A stretch of 64,000 bases of DNA from Exiguobacterium chiriqhucha RW-2 (GCF_000416965.1 NZ_ATCL01000022.1:186001-250000), one strand, 5' to 3'; positions 26,213 to 34,455 are shown, counted from the first letter of the stretch. Numbers and translations: made by a program. The notes: generated from the sequence alone by a model not told the origin.

Positions 26213-27553
26213 TTATTGTTCAGACACTTTACGGTTGCGAAGCGTTACAAAGGCGAGCAAGATTCCGCCAAGTACAGCAAGGCCAGCGTAGAGCGTGTTC
26301 ATTGATTGTTCTTGTGCACCACCGAGACCTGTTTCAGGCATCTCTTCAGGCATTGTTGTTTCAGCGAACTTGTCAGGCATTTGTGTCACGATCGCGTTAC
26401 CGAGTGTCTCACCAACACCGAACATGAACGCGTATCCTTCACGGAATGACATCCAAGCGGCATCCGCGTCACCAGCTACATACTGATCGAACGTTTGAAG
26501 CACGAGGGCCTCATGTTGTTTGATGGCTTCTTGGCCAGCTTCTTGTGGCAAGTTACCTTCTGTCGCTGCATCGAGGAATGTGCTGAAATCGACAGCGAAC
26601 TGGTCGAGCTTCATGCGTGCTTCTTCAATTTTAGCTTCATCGCCTTCGAGTGTAGCGGCAACGATGTCACCTTGGGCTGTGATGTGGTTCCCGTTCCATA
26701 CTTTTTCGAATTGGGCCGCACCTTCGTCACCGTAGACTGAACCGATGGCTGCTTTGAAATCGAGTGTGTTCTGATCTTCAGCCCAGCTCACGTAGTCGAA
26801 GTCTTCTGCTTGATCGTAGCCTTTTTGCATGCCGATTGCTGCGAGGGCGAAGTGTTCACCAGCAAGGCTGTTCAATGTTGAACGAAGCTCGACGGCTGGT
26901 GTGTCAGCAGCAGTTTCAAACTTGTCAGGCATCTGTGTGACGATTGCGCCTGAGAGGGCTTTACTGATGTCGAACATGAGCTTGTACCCTTCACGGTACG
27001 TCATGTATGCCGACTCGTAGTCACCTGCGACATAGTTGTCGAATACTGAGAGAACTTGGTCTTCGTGAAGCTCAAGTACGTCAGCAGCAGCGTCTTTCGG
27101 TAAGTTACCTTCTGTTGCTGCATCAAGGAATGTTGAGAACTCTTCGACGAATTCATCGACTTCAGCTTCTGCGTCAGCGCGAAGCTCTTTGTCTTCTGAT
27201 TTAGCCGCTTCAACGAAGTCAGCTGAGTAGTCGTTGTGACCAGCGAAGATTTCTTCGAACTGGGCTGCGCCCTCATCTCCATAAATTGAAGCGATGGCCG
27301 GTGTCATGTCGAGTGCGTTTTGATCGAGTGCCTTCATCGCGACTTCAGCGTCTGGTGCTCCATCGTAAGCTTTCATCATCGATGTGACAGCTAAGACGTA
27401 ATGCTCAGACAGTAATTGGTCGAGCGTGGCTCGTAAGTCACCTGCTGGTGTGCTTGCTGTCGGCGCGTGATCCGCTGCCTGTGCATTCAATGGTACGAGT
27501 AAGCCGAGTGCGAGTGCCGGTGCTACAATCTTGTTCATTGTTTTCTTCTTCAT
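26213..27553 (-). CDS. Sortase-anchored surface protein with duplicated helical module
   Basis: A 446-residue surface protein: signal peptide ending AQA (about 26), two modules of about 173 residues (40-212 and 223-396) and a sorting signal MPETG (405-409), membrane helix (421-437) and basic tail RNRK. The modules are clearly homologous: LRxTLxxLxxEHxxLA, IYGDEGAAQFE, FSTFLDAATEGNLP, YREGYxxMF and AIVTQMPDKF recur at a 183-184-residue offset. Three histidines repeat in register: H51/H234, H106/H290, H163/H347. Similar helical modules occur, from memory, in bacillus proteins annotated near copper amine oxidase domains; the function is unknown. Histidine conservation suggests a metal or heme. 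First gene of an operon with the sortase. Confidence 0.82.
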   Translation of the reverse strand: MKKKTMNKIVAPALALGLLVPLNAQAADHAPTASTPAGDLRATLDQLLSEHYVLAVTSMMKAYDGAPDAEVAMKALDQNALDMTPAIASIYGDEGAAQFEEIFAGHNDYSADFVEAAKSEDKELRADAEAEVDEFVEEFSTFLDAATEGNLPKDAAADVLELHEDQVLSVFDNYVAGDYESAYMTYREGYKLMFDISKALSGAIVTQMPDKFETAADTPAVELRSTLNSLAGEHFALAAIGMQKGYDQAEDFDYVSWAEDQNTLDFKAAIGSVYGDEGAAQFEKVWNGNHITAQGDIVAATLEGDEAKIEEARMKLDQFAVDFSTFLDAATEGNLPQEAGQEAIKQHEALVLQTFDQYVAGDADAAWMSFREGYAFMFGVGETLGNAIVTQMPDKFAETTMPEEMPETGLGGAQEQSMNTLYAGLAVLGGILLAFVTLRNRKVSEQ

Positions 27554-27635
27554 GGGTAATCGCTCCTTTTTTTGAGTGGTTGTCGTTGTTTACACCCATC
27601 TAACGGAGCGGTTCAAAAAATGGATCACTCTTTTT

Positions 27636-28415
27636 TTATTTTTTTTCGTTTTTTTGTTGAAGTGTGCGATAGACCCCTGGTGCGACGCCATATTTTCGTT
27701 TAAAGATACGATGAAAATATGGATAGGAGCGGAATCCGGACAGCTCGGCAATCCGTTCGAGAGAGTGTTGGGTATACTGCATCTGTTCTTCGGCGAGCTG
27801 GAGTCGAATCGATTGAGCATAGGCGACAATCGTCATACCGGTCACTTCTTTAAATAAGTGGACGGTCCGCGATACACTGAGCCCGACCGCGTCGGCGACG
27901 TCCGCCACTTTGAAGTCGCTTGTAACATTTCCTTCTATATAACGCATCATGCGTGACACGACAGGTGGTCGCACGTTTGCTTGCACTTCTTGGACTGAAC
28001 GGTCGAGCATGAGGAGCAAGGCTTCAATCAGTGTTTCAATCAAGTCCGGACTTTGTTCAGTCGTCGGGCGTCGCGCCTCTTCGGTGATATGCTGCCAGAG
28101 TGACAACAAACGAGGGTCGATCGAGATGGACGTGATGCGAGAACGATCGACCGCCATCCACCATGCATCGAGGGTCGGACCGTCACAGAAAAGATGATAA
28201 TCCCCGCTTGCCGGGGTATCGACATGCAGTTCGTACTCGTCACCAGGTTTAACGAGCAACAGGTCGCCAGGCCGTGCCGTATACGTCTTCCCATTGACGA
28301 CGATGCGCGCCGTGCCTTCTGTCTGCAAGCGAATCAAATACGTCTCCAATCGATTGGGAAAAGGAAAAGTATAGGTCGTTGTATGATACGAATAGCCACA
28401 AAAGCCAATTTCCAT
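27636..28415 (-). CDS. AraC-family regulator divergent from malL
   Basis: A 259-residue regulator. An N-terminal cupin (KTYTARPGDLLLVKPGDEYEL) would sense a sugar; the C-terminal two helix-turn-helix motifs span about 160-255, with VADVADAVGLSVSRTVHLFKE and the second ending SGFRSYPYFHRIFKRKYGVAPGVYR, the AraC hallmark. AAAGGA fits ATG 28415; longer in-frame starts lie upstream in the promoter region. Divergent to the alpha-glucosidase, so it likely activates it. The 3' end is followed by a T-rich tract at 27629-27656 rather than a clear terminator. Confidence 0.88.
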   Translation of the reverse strand: MEIGFCGYSYHTTTYTFPFPNRLETYLIRLQTEGTARIVVNGKTYTARPGDLLLVKPGDEYELHVDTPASGDYHLFCDGPTLDAWWMAVDRSRITSISIDPRLLSLWQHITEEARRPTTEQSPDLIETLIEALLLMLDRSVQEVQANVRPPVVSRMMRYIEGNVTSDFKVADVADAVGLSVSRTVHLFKEVTGMTIVAYAQSIRLQLAEEQMQYTQHSLERIAELSGFRSYPYFHRIFKRKYGVAPGVYRTLQQKNEKK

Positions 28416-28529
28416 CGAATCATCCTTTCTTAATAGCAAAATCGTGCATATTTTCATCATATCATGGATAGAAATCAAGGCGACGAGCGGGTACGATGAA
28501 ATCGACAGAACGTATGAGGAGGATGAAAC

Positions 28530-30179
28530 ATGAAACAATGGTGGAAAGAAGCGATCGTCTATCAAATTTACCCGCGTAGCTTTAATGACTCGAACGGTGA
28601 CGGGATTGGGGACATCCCTGGAATCACCGAGAAGATGTCGTATTTGGCGGAACTCGGCATCGATGTCATCTGGCTATCGCCGGTGTACGATTCACCGAAC
28701 GACGACAACGGATACGACATCCGCGATTACCGGGCCATCATGGATGAGTTCGGAACGATGGACGATTTCGATGCGATGCTCGAAGAAGCACATCGTCACG
28801 GCATCAAAATCATGATGGACCTCGTCGTCAACCATTCGTCGGACGAACACCAATGGTTCATGGAGTCGCGCTCCTCAAAAGACAGCCCGTACCGGGACTA
28901 CTACATTTGGAAAAAAGGCGAGAACGGTCAGCCGCCAACGAACTGGGGCGCTTTCTTCGGAGGGAGTGCGTGGCAATACGATGAGGCAAGCGACGAATAC
29001 TACTTGCATCTGTTCAGCAAAAAGCAACCAGACTTGAACTGGGAGTCAGAGACGTTGCGCCGTGAAGTATACGATTTGATGACGTACTGGCTCGATAAAG
29101 GAGTCGACGGTTTCCGAATGGACGTCATCAACATGATCTCGAAAGATCCGAGCTATCCAGACGGCGAGACGCGTGGGACGGGTTATGGGGACGGCACACC
29201 GTTCTTCTTCAACGGGCCGCGCATTCACGAGTTCATGCAGGAGATGAATCGTGAGGTCTTGTCGAAATACGATACGATCACGGTCGGTGAGATGCCGGGC
29301 GTCAGCGTCGACGAGGCGAAGCTTTATACGGGAACAGACCGTGACGAGTTGAACATGGTGTTCCATTTCGAACACGTCGACGTCGGCAACGGCAGTTTCG
29401 GCAAATGGAATCCGACGGACTGGAAGTTGACGGACTTGAAGACAATCTTCTCGCGTTGGCAAGAAGGTCTTGAAGAAGATGGCTGGAACAGTCTCTACTG
29501 GAGCAACCATGATCAACCGCGAGCCATCTCACGGTTCGGGAACGACTCGGACGAATATCGTGTCGTCTCCGGTAAGATGCTGGCGACGCTCCTGCACATG
29601 TTGAAAGGGACGCCTTACATTTATCAAGGTGAAGAGTTCGGGATGACGAACGTGGCGTTCGACTCGATCGATGAGTACCGCGATATCGAGACGCTCAACG
29701 CGTATCGTGATTACACGACGAACGGACTGTTGACGCATGATGAGATTTTCCGCGGCATTCACGCACGTGGGCGCGACAACTCACGGACGCCGGTCCAGTG
29801 GTCGGCCGAGGCGCAAGGCGGATTCACGTCCGGCACGCCTTGGATCGGGGTCAACCCGAACTATGTGACCGTCAACGCGGAAGCGGCACGACGCGATCCG
29901 GACTCGCTCTTCCATTACTATCGCCAATTGATTCAGCTCCGGAAACAACATCCGATTGTCGTTTACGGGAAGTATGAGTTGTTGCTGCCGGACGATGAAG
30001 CGGTATACGCCTTCACACGTATGTTCGAAGGCGAGACGTGGCTCGTGCTCTGCAACTTCTCAGCTGAAACGGTGACGCGGGAGCTGCCGTATGACGTGAC
30101 AGAACGCGTCATCGGCAACATGGAACCGATCGAGCCGTTCACGCTTCGTCCGTACGAAGCGCAAGTGTATAAAGTGTGA
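28530..30179 (+). CDS. malL: Oligo-1,6-glucosidase (GH13)
   Basis: A 549-residue cytoplasmic alpha-glucosidase. The four GH13 conserved regions are present: DLVVNHSSDEH; GFRMDVI with nucleophile Asp198; VGEMPGV with acid/base Glu254; and SNHDQPR with Asp328. Val199 directly after the nucleophile is the residue linked with alpha-1,6 cleavage (isomaltose-type), while alpha-1,4 enzymes have Thr. The C-terminal beta domain ends LRPYEAQVYKV. AGGAGGATGAAAC ribosome site. Alone, with a strong terminator; no PTS gene adjoins it. Confidence 0.93.
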   Translation: MKQWWKEAIVYQIYPRSFNDSNGDGIGDIPGITEKMSYLAELGIDVIWLSPVYDSPNDDNGYDIRDYRAIMDEFGTMDDFDAMLEEAHRHGIKIMMDLVVNHSSDEHQWFMESRSSKDSPYRDYYIWKKGENGQPPTNWGAFFGGSAWQYDEASDEYYLHLFSKKQPDLNWESETLRREVYDLMTYWLDKGVDGFRMDVINMISKDPSYPDGETRGTGYGDGTPFFFNGPRIHEFMQEMNREVLSKYDTITVGEMPGVSVDEAKLYTGTDRDELNMVFHFEHVDVGNGSFGKWNPTDWKLTDLKTIFSRWQEGLEEDGWNSLYWSNHDQPRAISRFGNDSDEYRVVSGKMLATLLHMLKGTPYIYQGEEFGMTNVAFDSIDEYRDIETLNAYRDYTTNGLLTHDEIFRGIHARGRDNSRTPVQWSAEAQGGFTSGTPWIGVNPNYVTVNAEAARRDPDSLFHYYRQLIQLRKQHPIVVYGKYELLLPDDEAVYAFTRMFEGETWLVLCNFSAETVTRELPYDVTERVIGNMEPIEPFTLRPYEAQVYKV

Positions 30180-30182
30180 CGA

Positions 30183-30214
30183 AAAAAACTCGCCTCCGTG
30201 GCGAGTTTTTGTTG
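30183..30214 (+). terminator. Terminator of malL
   Basis: AAAACTCGCC / GGCGAGTTTTT with a 5-base loop. Confidence 0.88.
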
Positions 30215-30282
30215 TGTCGTTAGTAAAGATGACCCGTTTCGGGAATAGGGATAGTAGAGTCTGACCGAAAGGGGGAAACACG

Positions 30283-30789
30283 ATGAATACGTTAATTGCT
30301 TATTCGACCCGCTACGGGACGAGTGAGAAAGTCGCCCATCTGTTGGCGGAGCGGCTTCCGGGAGACGTCCACATTCAAAACGTGGTTGAAGCACCGGACG
30401 TCGAGTGGGGGACGGTCGACCATGTGATTGTCGGCAGCTCAATCCGGATGGGTAAAATTCAAGACGAGATGACGGCTTGGCTGCACATCAACGAAGCTCA
30501 ATTGCTCAAACGACCGCTCGGCCTTTATTTATGTGCCGGTACGCCGACCCCAGCCGAACGACAACGGGAGCTCGAGGACGCGTATCGAGAAGTGTTGCGT
30601 GCACACGCTTATTTTGTCGAGGTCGTCGGCAACGGCTATGATTTCGAGCGGATGGGCTTTCTCGACAAAGCCATCGTCCGCATGATGGCAAAACAGACGG
30701 TGAGTTCGCTCAATTTAGACGAGACGATGCTCGATGAACTCGTCGAGGCGGCTCAAACCTCGTTGCGTACGCGATCTGAGAACCCGTAA
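30283..30789 (+). CDS. Flavodoxin-like protein, HemG-type
   Basis: A 168-residue flavodoxin-fold protein. The FMN phosphate loop is STRYGTSEK at the N terminus, followed by DHVIVGSSIRMGK and YLCAGTP strands. Such proteins resemble menaquinone-dependent protoporphyrinogen oxidase (HemG) but whether this one acts in heme synthesis is not known. Near the C terminus, MGFLDKAIVRMMAKQT is also typical of that group. Its 3' end overlaps the convergent beta-helix gene by 37 bases, which is rare in this window. Confidence 0.82.
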   Translation: MNTLIAYSTRYGTSEKVAHLLAERLPGDVHIQNVVEAPDVEWGTVDHVIVGSSIRMGKIQDEMTAWLHINEAQLLKRPLGLYLCAGTPTPAERQRELEDAYREVLRAHAYFVEVVGNGYDFERMGFLDKAIVRMMAKQTVSSLNLDETMLDELVEAAQTSLRTRSENP

Positions 30790-32351
30790 GCAAACAAGTC
30801 GTGAGCCGCGATTGGACTACTCGTGGAGATGAGCACATCTCCACTTTTTTGTTCGCCTTCGATTCGCTGGAGCGTAATATTCGTCAACTGGCCACCAATT
30901 TTCAATGCGACCGGGGCCGAGTTGCGACAGATAACGTCCTCGATCGTGACGTGGTCGGTCCGGTTATCGCCGCCGAACAGTTCAATGTCGGCCCGACCCG
31001 ATGCAAATCCGCTCGTCGCAATCCGTTTCAAACGTACGTTGCGAGATTTATATTGGACGGCGAGGGCTGGATTGGCGCGATAATCGTAATCCGGATTGCC
31101 GATGGCCGTAAATCCATGAATCAATACGTCCTGATACGCCGACACGACGAGGCTGCGTGCCGAAGATTTCGTATACAGCTTTGAGCGGACCGGTTCCATC
31201 GACACGAGATTCGTGCCCGACAGGAAGCGGGCCGTCTTCGACTGCGGGTCATCGGCCAAGTGATGGCTGATGTGCCGGAAGTTAAACGAGCGATTGTCGT
31301 GATACGAGAAGTGTCCGAATATGTGGACGTCGTGAGCGGCTGAAGACGTCCCATGCGCTTTCACTTCGACGCCCCCGAAACAACCTTCGCTCATATTATT
31401 GACGAGTGTGACGTGGCGCGACCCGTCATCAATCTCGATTCCGTTCGAGTTCGAGAAGCCATGGGCGTGGGTCCGTCCGTGTGGATGATGGCAGTAACAG
31501 TTCGTGATATAGAGGGCGTCGCTATGATGGGTCGTAATGCCGTCGTCTCCGTAATTCGTTGCTTCGCAATGGTCGAGCCACACGTACCGGCTCCCTTTTT
31601 TGGCGCGAAGCCCGTCCCCTAAATAATGATAATGAGGAGATGTGATGTCGAAGGCATGCAGTCCCGCGTTTTTCGCCGTGACATGGTGAATCCAACCGAA
31701 TTTGACGTGCGCGAACGTCAACGCGCTCGAAGCGGTATCGCCACTCGAGGTCCGGTCGACGTCACCGAGGCGCTCCACGTTCCAGTCGAGCGTCAAATGT
31801 GCGACTTCGATATGGTGGTTTCCGGCGAACGGAGTTGCATTTCGAAGCAACCGCCGATGTTTCGGAGCTCGGTCCGAGAGCTTGATGATCGTTTCCTGCT
31901 GGCTTGCCCCTTCAAGCACACAGTTCGACGGGATGCGGATGCCGCGGACGACATACACGCCGGCCGGCACGTGGACGTGGCGGTTCGACCGGAGGGCGAG
32001 CCGGAAAGCGAGCGTGCAATCCGTCAAACCATCCCCGACGGCCCCGTAGTCGGTGACGTCGACATGTTGGCGTGTCGCTTGTCTCAAGTTCAAGTGCTCG
32101 GCATCGAGCCGGCGCATCCACACCGGGCGGACGATTCCATCGACCGTCTCGAGCGGCAAGGAACTTGTCACTGGAACGATGCGTTCAGTCATCGGCAGGT
32201 GAGAGAGATAGGTTTTCGCTTGGTCGGGATAGTGGGCCTGTCGTGTCGTCTCATGCCAATCAAGTGTTTCTTTCAATAGATCACCGAGCGCCCAGTTCGA
32301 ATGGTGGGCGATGGTGGCAGCGATATTCGAGCGATCAATGTATGCGGTCAT
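30753..32351 (-). CDS. Pectate lyase-like right-handed beta-helix protein, no signal peptide
   Basis: A 532-residue protein. About residues 98-117 give VDVTDYGAVGDGLTDCTLAF, the start of the Pectate_lyase_3 (GH28/PL-like) beta-helix fold, followed by stacked repeats with many Ile/Val/His (HVTLVNNMSEGCFGGVEVK and similar). Unlike exported polysaccharide lyases it has no signal peptide or membrane helix. The central part is very His-rich (HHSDALYITNCYCHHPHGRTHAHG region, about 320-345). The N-terminal 90 residues are helical and not part of the fold. AGGAGG fits ATG 32351. The substrate is unknown; a cytoplasmic glycan enzyme or a tail-spike relative are both possible. Confidence 0.75.
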   Translation of the reverse strand: MTAYIDRSNIAATIAHHSNWALGDLLKETLDWHETTRQAHYPDQAKTYLSHLPMTERIVPVTSSLPLETVDGIVRPVWMRRLDAEHLNLRQATRQHVDVTDYGAVGDGLTDCTLAFRLALRSNRHVHVPAGVYVVRGIRIPSNCVLEGASQQETIIKLSDRAPKHRRLLRNATPFAGNHHIEVAHLTLDWNVERLGDVDRTSSGDTASSALTFAHVKFGWIHHVTAKNAGLHAFDITSPHYHYLGDGLRAKKGSRYVWLDHCEATNYGDDGITTHHSDALYITNCYCHHPHGRTHAHGFSNSNGIEIDDGSRHVTLVNNMSEGCFGGVEVKAHGTSSAAHDVHIFGHFSYHDNRSFNFRHISHHLADDPQSKTARFLSGTNLVSMEPVRSKLYTKSSARSLVVSAYQDVLIHGFTAIGNPDYDYRANPALAVQYKSRNVRLKRIATSGFASGRADIELFGGDNRTDHVTIEDVICRNSAPVALKIGGQLTNITLQRIEGEQKSGDVLISTSSPIAAHDLFAYGFSDRVRNEV

Positions 32352-32428
32352 ATGGTTCATCCTCCTAGCGTTCACTACAATTGAATGTACCCGTTTTAAA
32401 AGTATTTTTAGCAAACCGAAGTATTTAG

Positions 32429-32457
32429 TAGACAGAAGCATTTATCCATGGTATATT
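32429..32457 (+). promoter_or_regulatory. Promoter of the cold-shock gene
   Basis: -35 TAGACA (32429-32434) and -10 TATATT (32452-32457) are 17 bases apart, each 5 of 6 to consensus. It predicts a start near 32464 and a leader of about 155 bases. Confidence 0.7.
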
Positions 32458-32494
32458 CTATATGTGCTTAATTAAGAATAGCTGGAAACATAAT

Positions 32495-32584
32495 TCACAA
32501 AACGCTTTGGATTATTTTTCGTTTAAGATAATCCTAGAGGTTTGTGATTTTTTATTGGTCAGTTTTTTCTAGTAAGGCACTACT
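32495..32584 (+). promoter_or_regulatory. Structured 5' leader of the cold-shock gene
   Basis: TCACAAA (32495-32501) pairs with TTTGTGA (32541-32547), and GGATTAT (32509-32515) with ATAATCC (32528-32534), directly followed by TTTTTT: an attenuator-like structure. A second small hairpin CTAGTA/TACTAG lies at 32567-32584. Long structured leaders that refold in the cold are known for csp genes. Confidence 0.55.
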
Positions 32585-32618
32585 AGAACGCACAGCGTTT
32601 ATTTCAGGAGGGTTCATT

Positions 32619-32819
32619 ATGAACACAGGTAAAGTAAAATGGTTTAACTCAGAAAAAGGTTACGGCTTCATCGAAATGGAAGGCGGAGACGACGTATTCG
32701 TACACTTCTCAGCAATCCAAGGCGACGGCTTCAAGACACTTGAAGAAGGCCAAGCAGTAACTTTCGAAATCACTGACGGAGCTCGTGGACCACAAGCTTC
32801 TAACGTTGAAAAAATCTAA
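32619..32819 (+). CDS. csp: Cold-shock protein (CspA family)
   Basis: A 66-residue single OB-fold protein. RNA-binding motifs RNP1 KGYGFIE and RNP2 VFVHFSAI are complete. It binds single-stranded RNA/DNA and acts as RNA chaperone. AGGAGG lies 7 bases before ATG 32619; a longer in-frame ATG at 32544 falls in the leader. Codon choice is highly biased (GAA, GGC, ATC), as for strongly expressed genes. Confidence 0.95.
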   Translation: MNTGKVKWFNSEKGYGFIEMEGGDDVFVHFSAIQGDGFKTLEEGQAVTFEITDGARGPQASNVEKI

Positions 32820-32842
32820 TCTTCCTTTCTAAGGAATTTTAT

Positions 32843-32874
32843 AACCTGCTCGCTTCGGCGAGCAGGTTTTTTGT
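32843..32874 (+). terminator. Terminator of csp
   Basis: AACCTGCTCGC-TTCG-GCGAGCAGGTT followed by TTTTTT, with a stable UUCG loop. Confidence 0.92.
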
Positions 32875-32883
32875 TGTCCGCGT

Positions 32884-32908
32884 GTTTAATCACTTGTCCC
32901 AGGGGAAT
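32884..32908 (+). promoter_or_regulatory. Sigma-B-type promoter of the stress protein gene
   Basis: GTTTAA (32884-32889), 13-base spacer, GGGAAT (32903-32908): a close match to the B. subtilis sigma-B consensus (GTTTAA, N12-14, GGGTAT/GGGAAT). Predicted start is near 32917, 29 bases before the ATG. Confidence 0.75.
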
Positions 32909-32945
32909 CAATATACGAGTGACTACCACAAGGAGGTTTTTCAGA

Positions 32946-33359
32946 ATGGATGCAATGCAAACGGCAAGACAGATTTTAGATCATAGTAACGTGGGCACGA
33001 TGGCGACGGTCTATAAAGGCAAGCCGCATAGCCGTTATATGACTTTTTTCCATGATGAGCTGACACTCTACACGGCAACATCGAAAGACACGGATAAAGT
33101 CGATGAACTGAAGAACAATCCGTATACGCATATTCTGATTGGCTATGACGGCGATGGCGTCGGGGACACGTATCTCGAGATTTTGGGGGAGACGACGGTA
33201 TCCGATGACGAATCGATGAAAGAAAAAGTATGGAACGAGAAACTAGAAGGCTGGTTCGACGGTCCAGATGATCCAAAACTCGTCATCTTAAAAATCTCGC
33301 CGCAATCGATGCGCGTGATGAATAAAAAAGGACAGCCGCCTCAAGAAGTGAACCTGTAA
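32946..33359 (+). CDS. General stress protein 26-like (pyridoxamine oxidase-like fold)
   Basis: A 137-residue flavin-reductase-type split-barrel protein, similar to YdaG (general stress protein 26). Blocks: VGTMATVYKGKPHSRYMTFF, LYTATSKDTDKVDELKNNP, WFDGPDDPKLVILKISP. It may bind FMN or heme; the actual substrate is unknown. AAGGAGG lies 9 bases before ATG 32946. The sigma-B promoter in front matches the stress control of the B. subtilis counterpart. Confidence 0.85.
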   Translation: MDAMQTARQILDHSNVGTMATVYKGKPHSRYMTFFHDELTLYTATSKDTDKVDELKNNPYTHILIGYDGDGVGDTYLEILGETTVSDDESMKEKVWNEKLEGWFDGPDDPKLVILKISPQSMRVMNKKGQPPQEVNL

Positions 33360-33365
33360 TTCAAA

Positions 33366-33393
33366 CAAAGACGTCCCGAGTGGGCGTCTTTTG
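33366..33393 (+). terminator. Terminator of the stress protein gene
   Basis: AAAGACG / CGTCTTT stem followed by TTTG. Confidence 0.7.
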
Positions 33394-33496
33394 TAATTGA
33401 CCAATTTCCAAAAAGTGACTGACCTGTGACACACATATGAACGAAACGTGAACTGTTGTCCTAACCTATGTGAAAAGATGAACATGGATGGTATAT

Positions 33497-33512
33497 TGTG
33501 AATGTAATCACA
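33497..33512 (+). promoter_or_regulatory. FNR/Rex-like palindrome in the doxX promoter
   Basis: TGTGA-N6-TCACA, a perfect FNR box. It overlaps possible -10 elements (TATATT 33492-33497, TATAAG 33513-33518), so a repressing role is more likely than activation; ribosome site and ATG are only 25-40 bases on. A Rex protein could also bind. Confidence 0.65.
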
Positions 33513-33550
33513 TATAAGTCATCATTCACTCATTCTAAGGAGGAATTATC

Positions 33551-34054
33551 ATGTTCACAAAATTTTGGCAGAACCACAACGTCGCCACCGGTATTTTGAC
33601 AGTCCTTCGCGTCTGGCTCGGCTATCACTGGCTCACAGCAGGTTGGGGCAAGATCACAGGCGGATTCGGTTCAGAAGGTTTCCTCAATAACGCACTGACA
33701 CTGGCGACAGGCGATCACCCAGCTGTAGCCGGTTGGTGGGCAGCATTCCTTGAAAACTTCGCCATCCCGAACGCAGCCTTGTTCGATGTGTTGATCCCAT
33801 ACGGGGAGTTCCTAGTCGGTCTTGGACTCTTGGTTGGTGCCCTCACACGTAGCGCAGCCTTCTTCGGTCTCGTCATGAACATGGCGTTCTTGCTCTCAGG
33901 TACGGTCAGCACGAACCCGACGATGTTGATTGTCTCAGTCCTTATTCTCGTCGCGGGCTACAATGCTGGGAAACTTGGGGTCGATGGGTTGTTCCTTCGC
34001 AAGTTCGTGGAAACAAAAGTCATGCATCGTTCACCAAATCGTCAAATAGCGTAA
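33551..34054 (+). CDS. DoxX-family membrane protein
   Basis: A 167-residue protein with four membrane helices. The first helix ends RVWLGYHWLTAGWGKI, the DoxX hallmark; GEFLVGLGLLVGALTR and GYNAGKLGVDGL follow. DoxX proteins act in redox or quinone-linked envelope functions; a precise role is not known. AAGGAGGA ribosome site. A perfect FNR/CRP-type palindrome lies in its promoter. Confidence 0.85.
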   Translation: MFTKFWQNHNVATGILTVLRVWLGYHWLTAGWGKITGGFGSEGFLNNALTLATGDHPAVAGWWAAFLENFAIPNAALFDVLIPYGEFLVGLGLLVGALTRSAAFFGLVMNMAFLLSGTVSTNPTMLIVSVLILVAGYNAGKLGVDGLFLRKFVETKVMHRSPNRQIA

Positions 34055-34073
34055 CGACTTTATGACGTTCTCC

Positions 34074-34089
34074 TGTGACAAACATCACC
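34074..34089 (+). promoter_or_regulatory. FNR-like box upstream of the DUF3817 gene
   Basis: TGTGA-N6-TCACC, 9 of 10 matches. Its centre is 55 bases before ATG 34137. A -10 for a -41.5 arrangement is not clear. Confidence 0.45.
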
Positions 34090-34136
34090 TCTTTCGGCTA
34101 CGATGGACGTAGCATCGATTGAAAAGGAGAACGAAT

Positions 34137-34433
34137 ATGAACGCGACACGTTTTAAATGGCTCGGATACACAGAGGGGATGTCTTTCTTACTCTTGTTGC
34201 TCATCGCGATGCCGCTCAAGTACTTGGCGGGCATGCCGCTTGCCGTCAGCATCGTCGGCGCGGCCCACGGTTTCTTGTTCGTCGCTTATGTGGCGGCAGC
34301 CGTCTATATGGCATGGCGTTTCAACTGGGGCTTCAAAGTGTTGGTCCTCGCTGTCATGGCATCCGTTATCCCGTTCGGACCGTTCTTGTTAGAGAAACGA
34401 GTCCTTCCATCTACAGAAAAGACATCGAACTGA
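34137..34433 (+). CDS. DUF3817 membrane protein
   Basis: A 98-residue protein with three membrane helices. The pattern GYTEGMSFLLLLLIAMPLKYLAGMP, then GAAHGFLFVAYV, and PFGPFLLEKRVL is the DUF3817 signature. No function is established. AAAAGGAGA fits ATG 34137. It follows doxX by 82 bases, with its own FNR-like box. Confidence 0.85.
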   Translation: MNATRFKWLGYTEGMSFLLLLLIAMPLKYLAGMPLAVSIVGAAHGFLFVAYVAAAVYMAWRFNWGFKVLVLAVMASVIPFGPFLLEKRVLPSTEKTSN

Positions 34434-34455
34434 ATCGTTCGATGTCTTTTTGCGT
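34417..34455. terminator. Bidirectional terminator
   Basis: Arms AAAAGACATCGAAC (34417-34430) and GTTCGATGTCTTTT (34437-34450) spanning the DUF3817 stop; convergent with the MFS gene. Confidence 0.9.

Noticed and set aside
27629-27656. Poly-T tract as a terminator of the surface protein or AraC gene
   Set aside because: No stable stem is adjacent to it on either strand, so it was noted only as a T-rich tract.
31626-32279. 217-codon plus-strand frame antisense to the beta-helix gene
   Set aside because: No ribosome site and composition of a shadow frame; the minus-strand gene has a recognisable fold.
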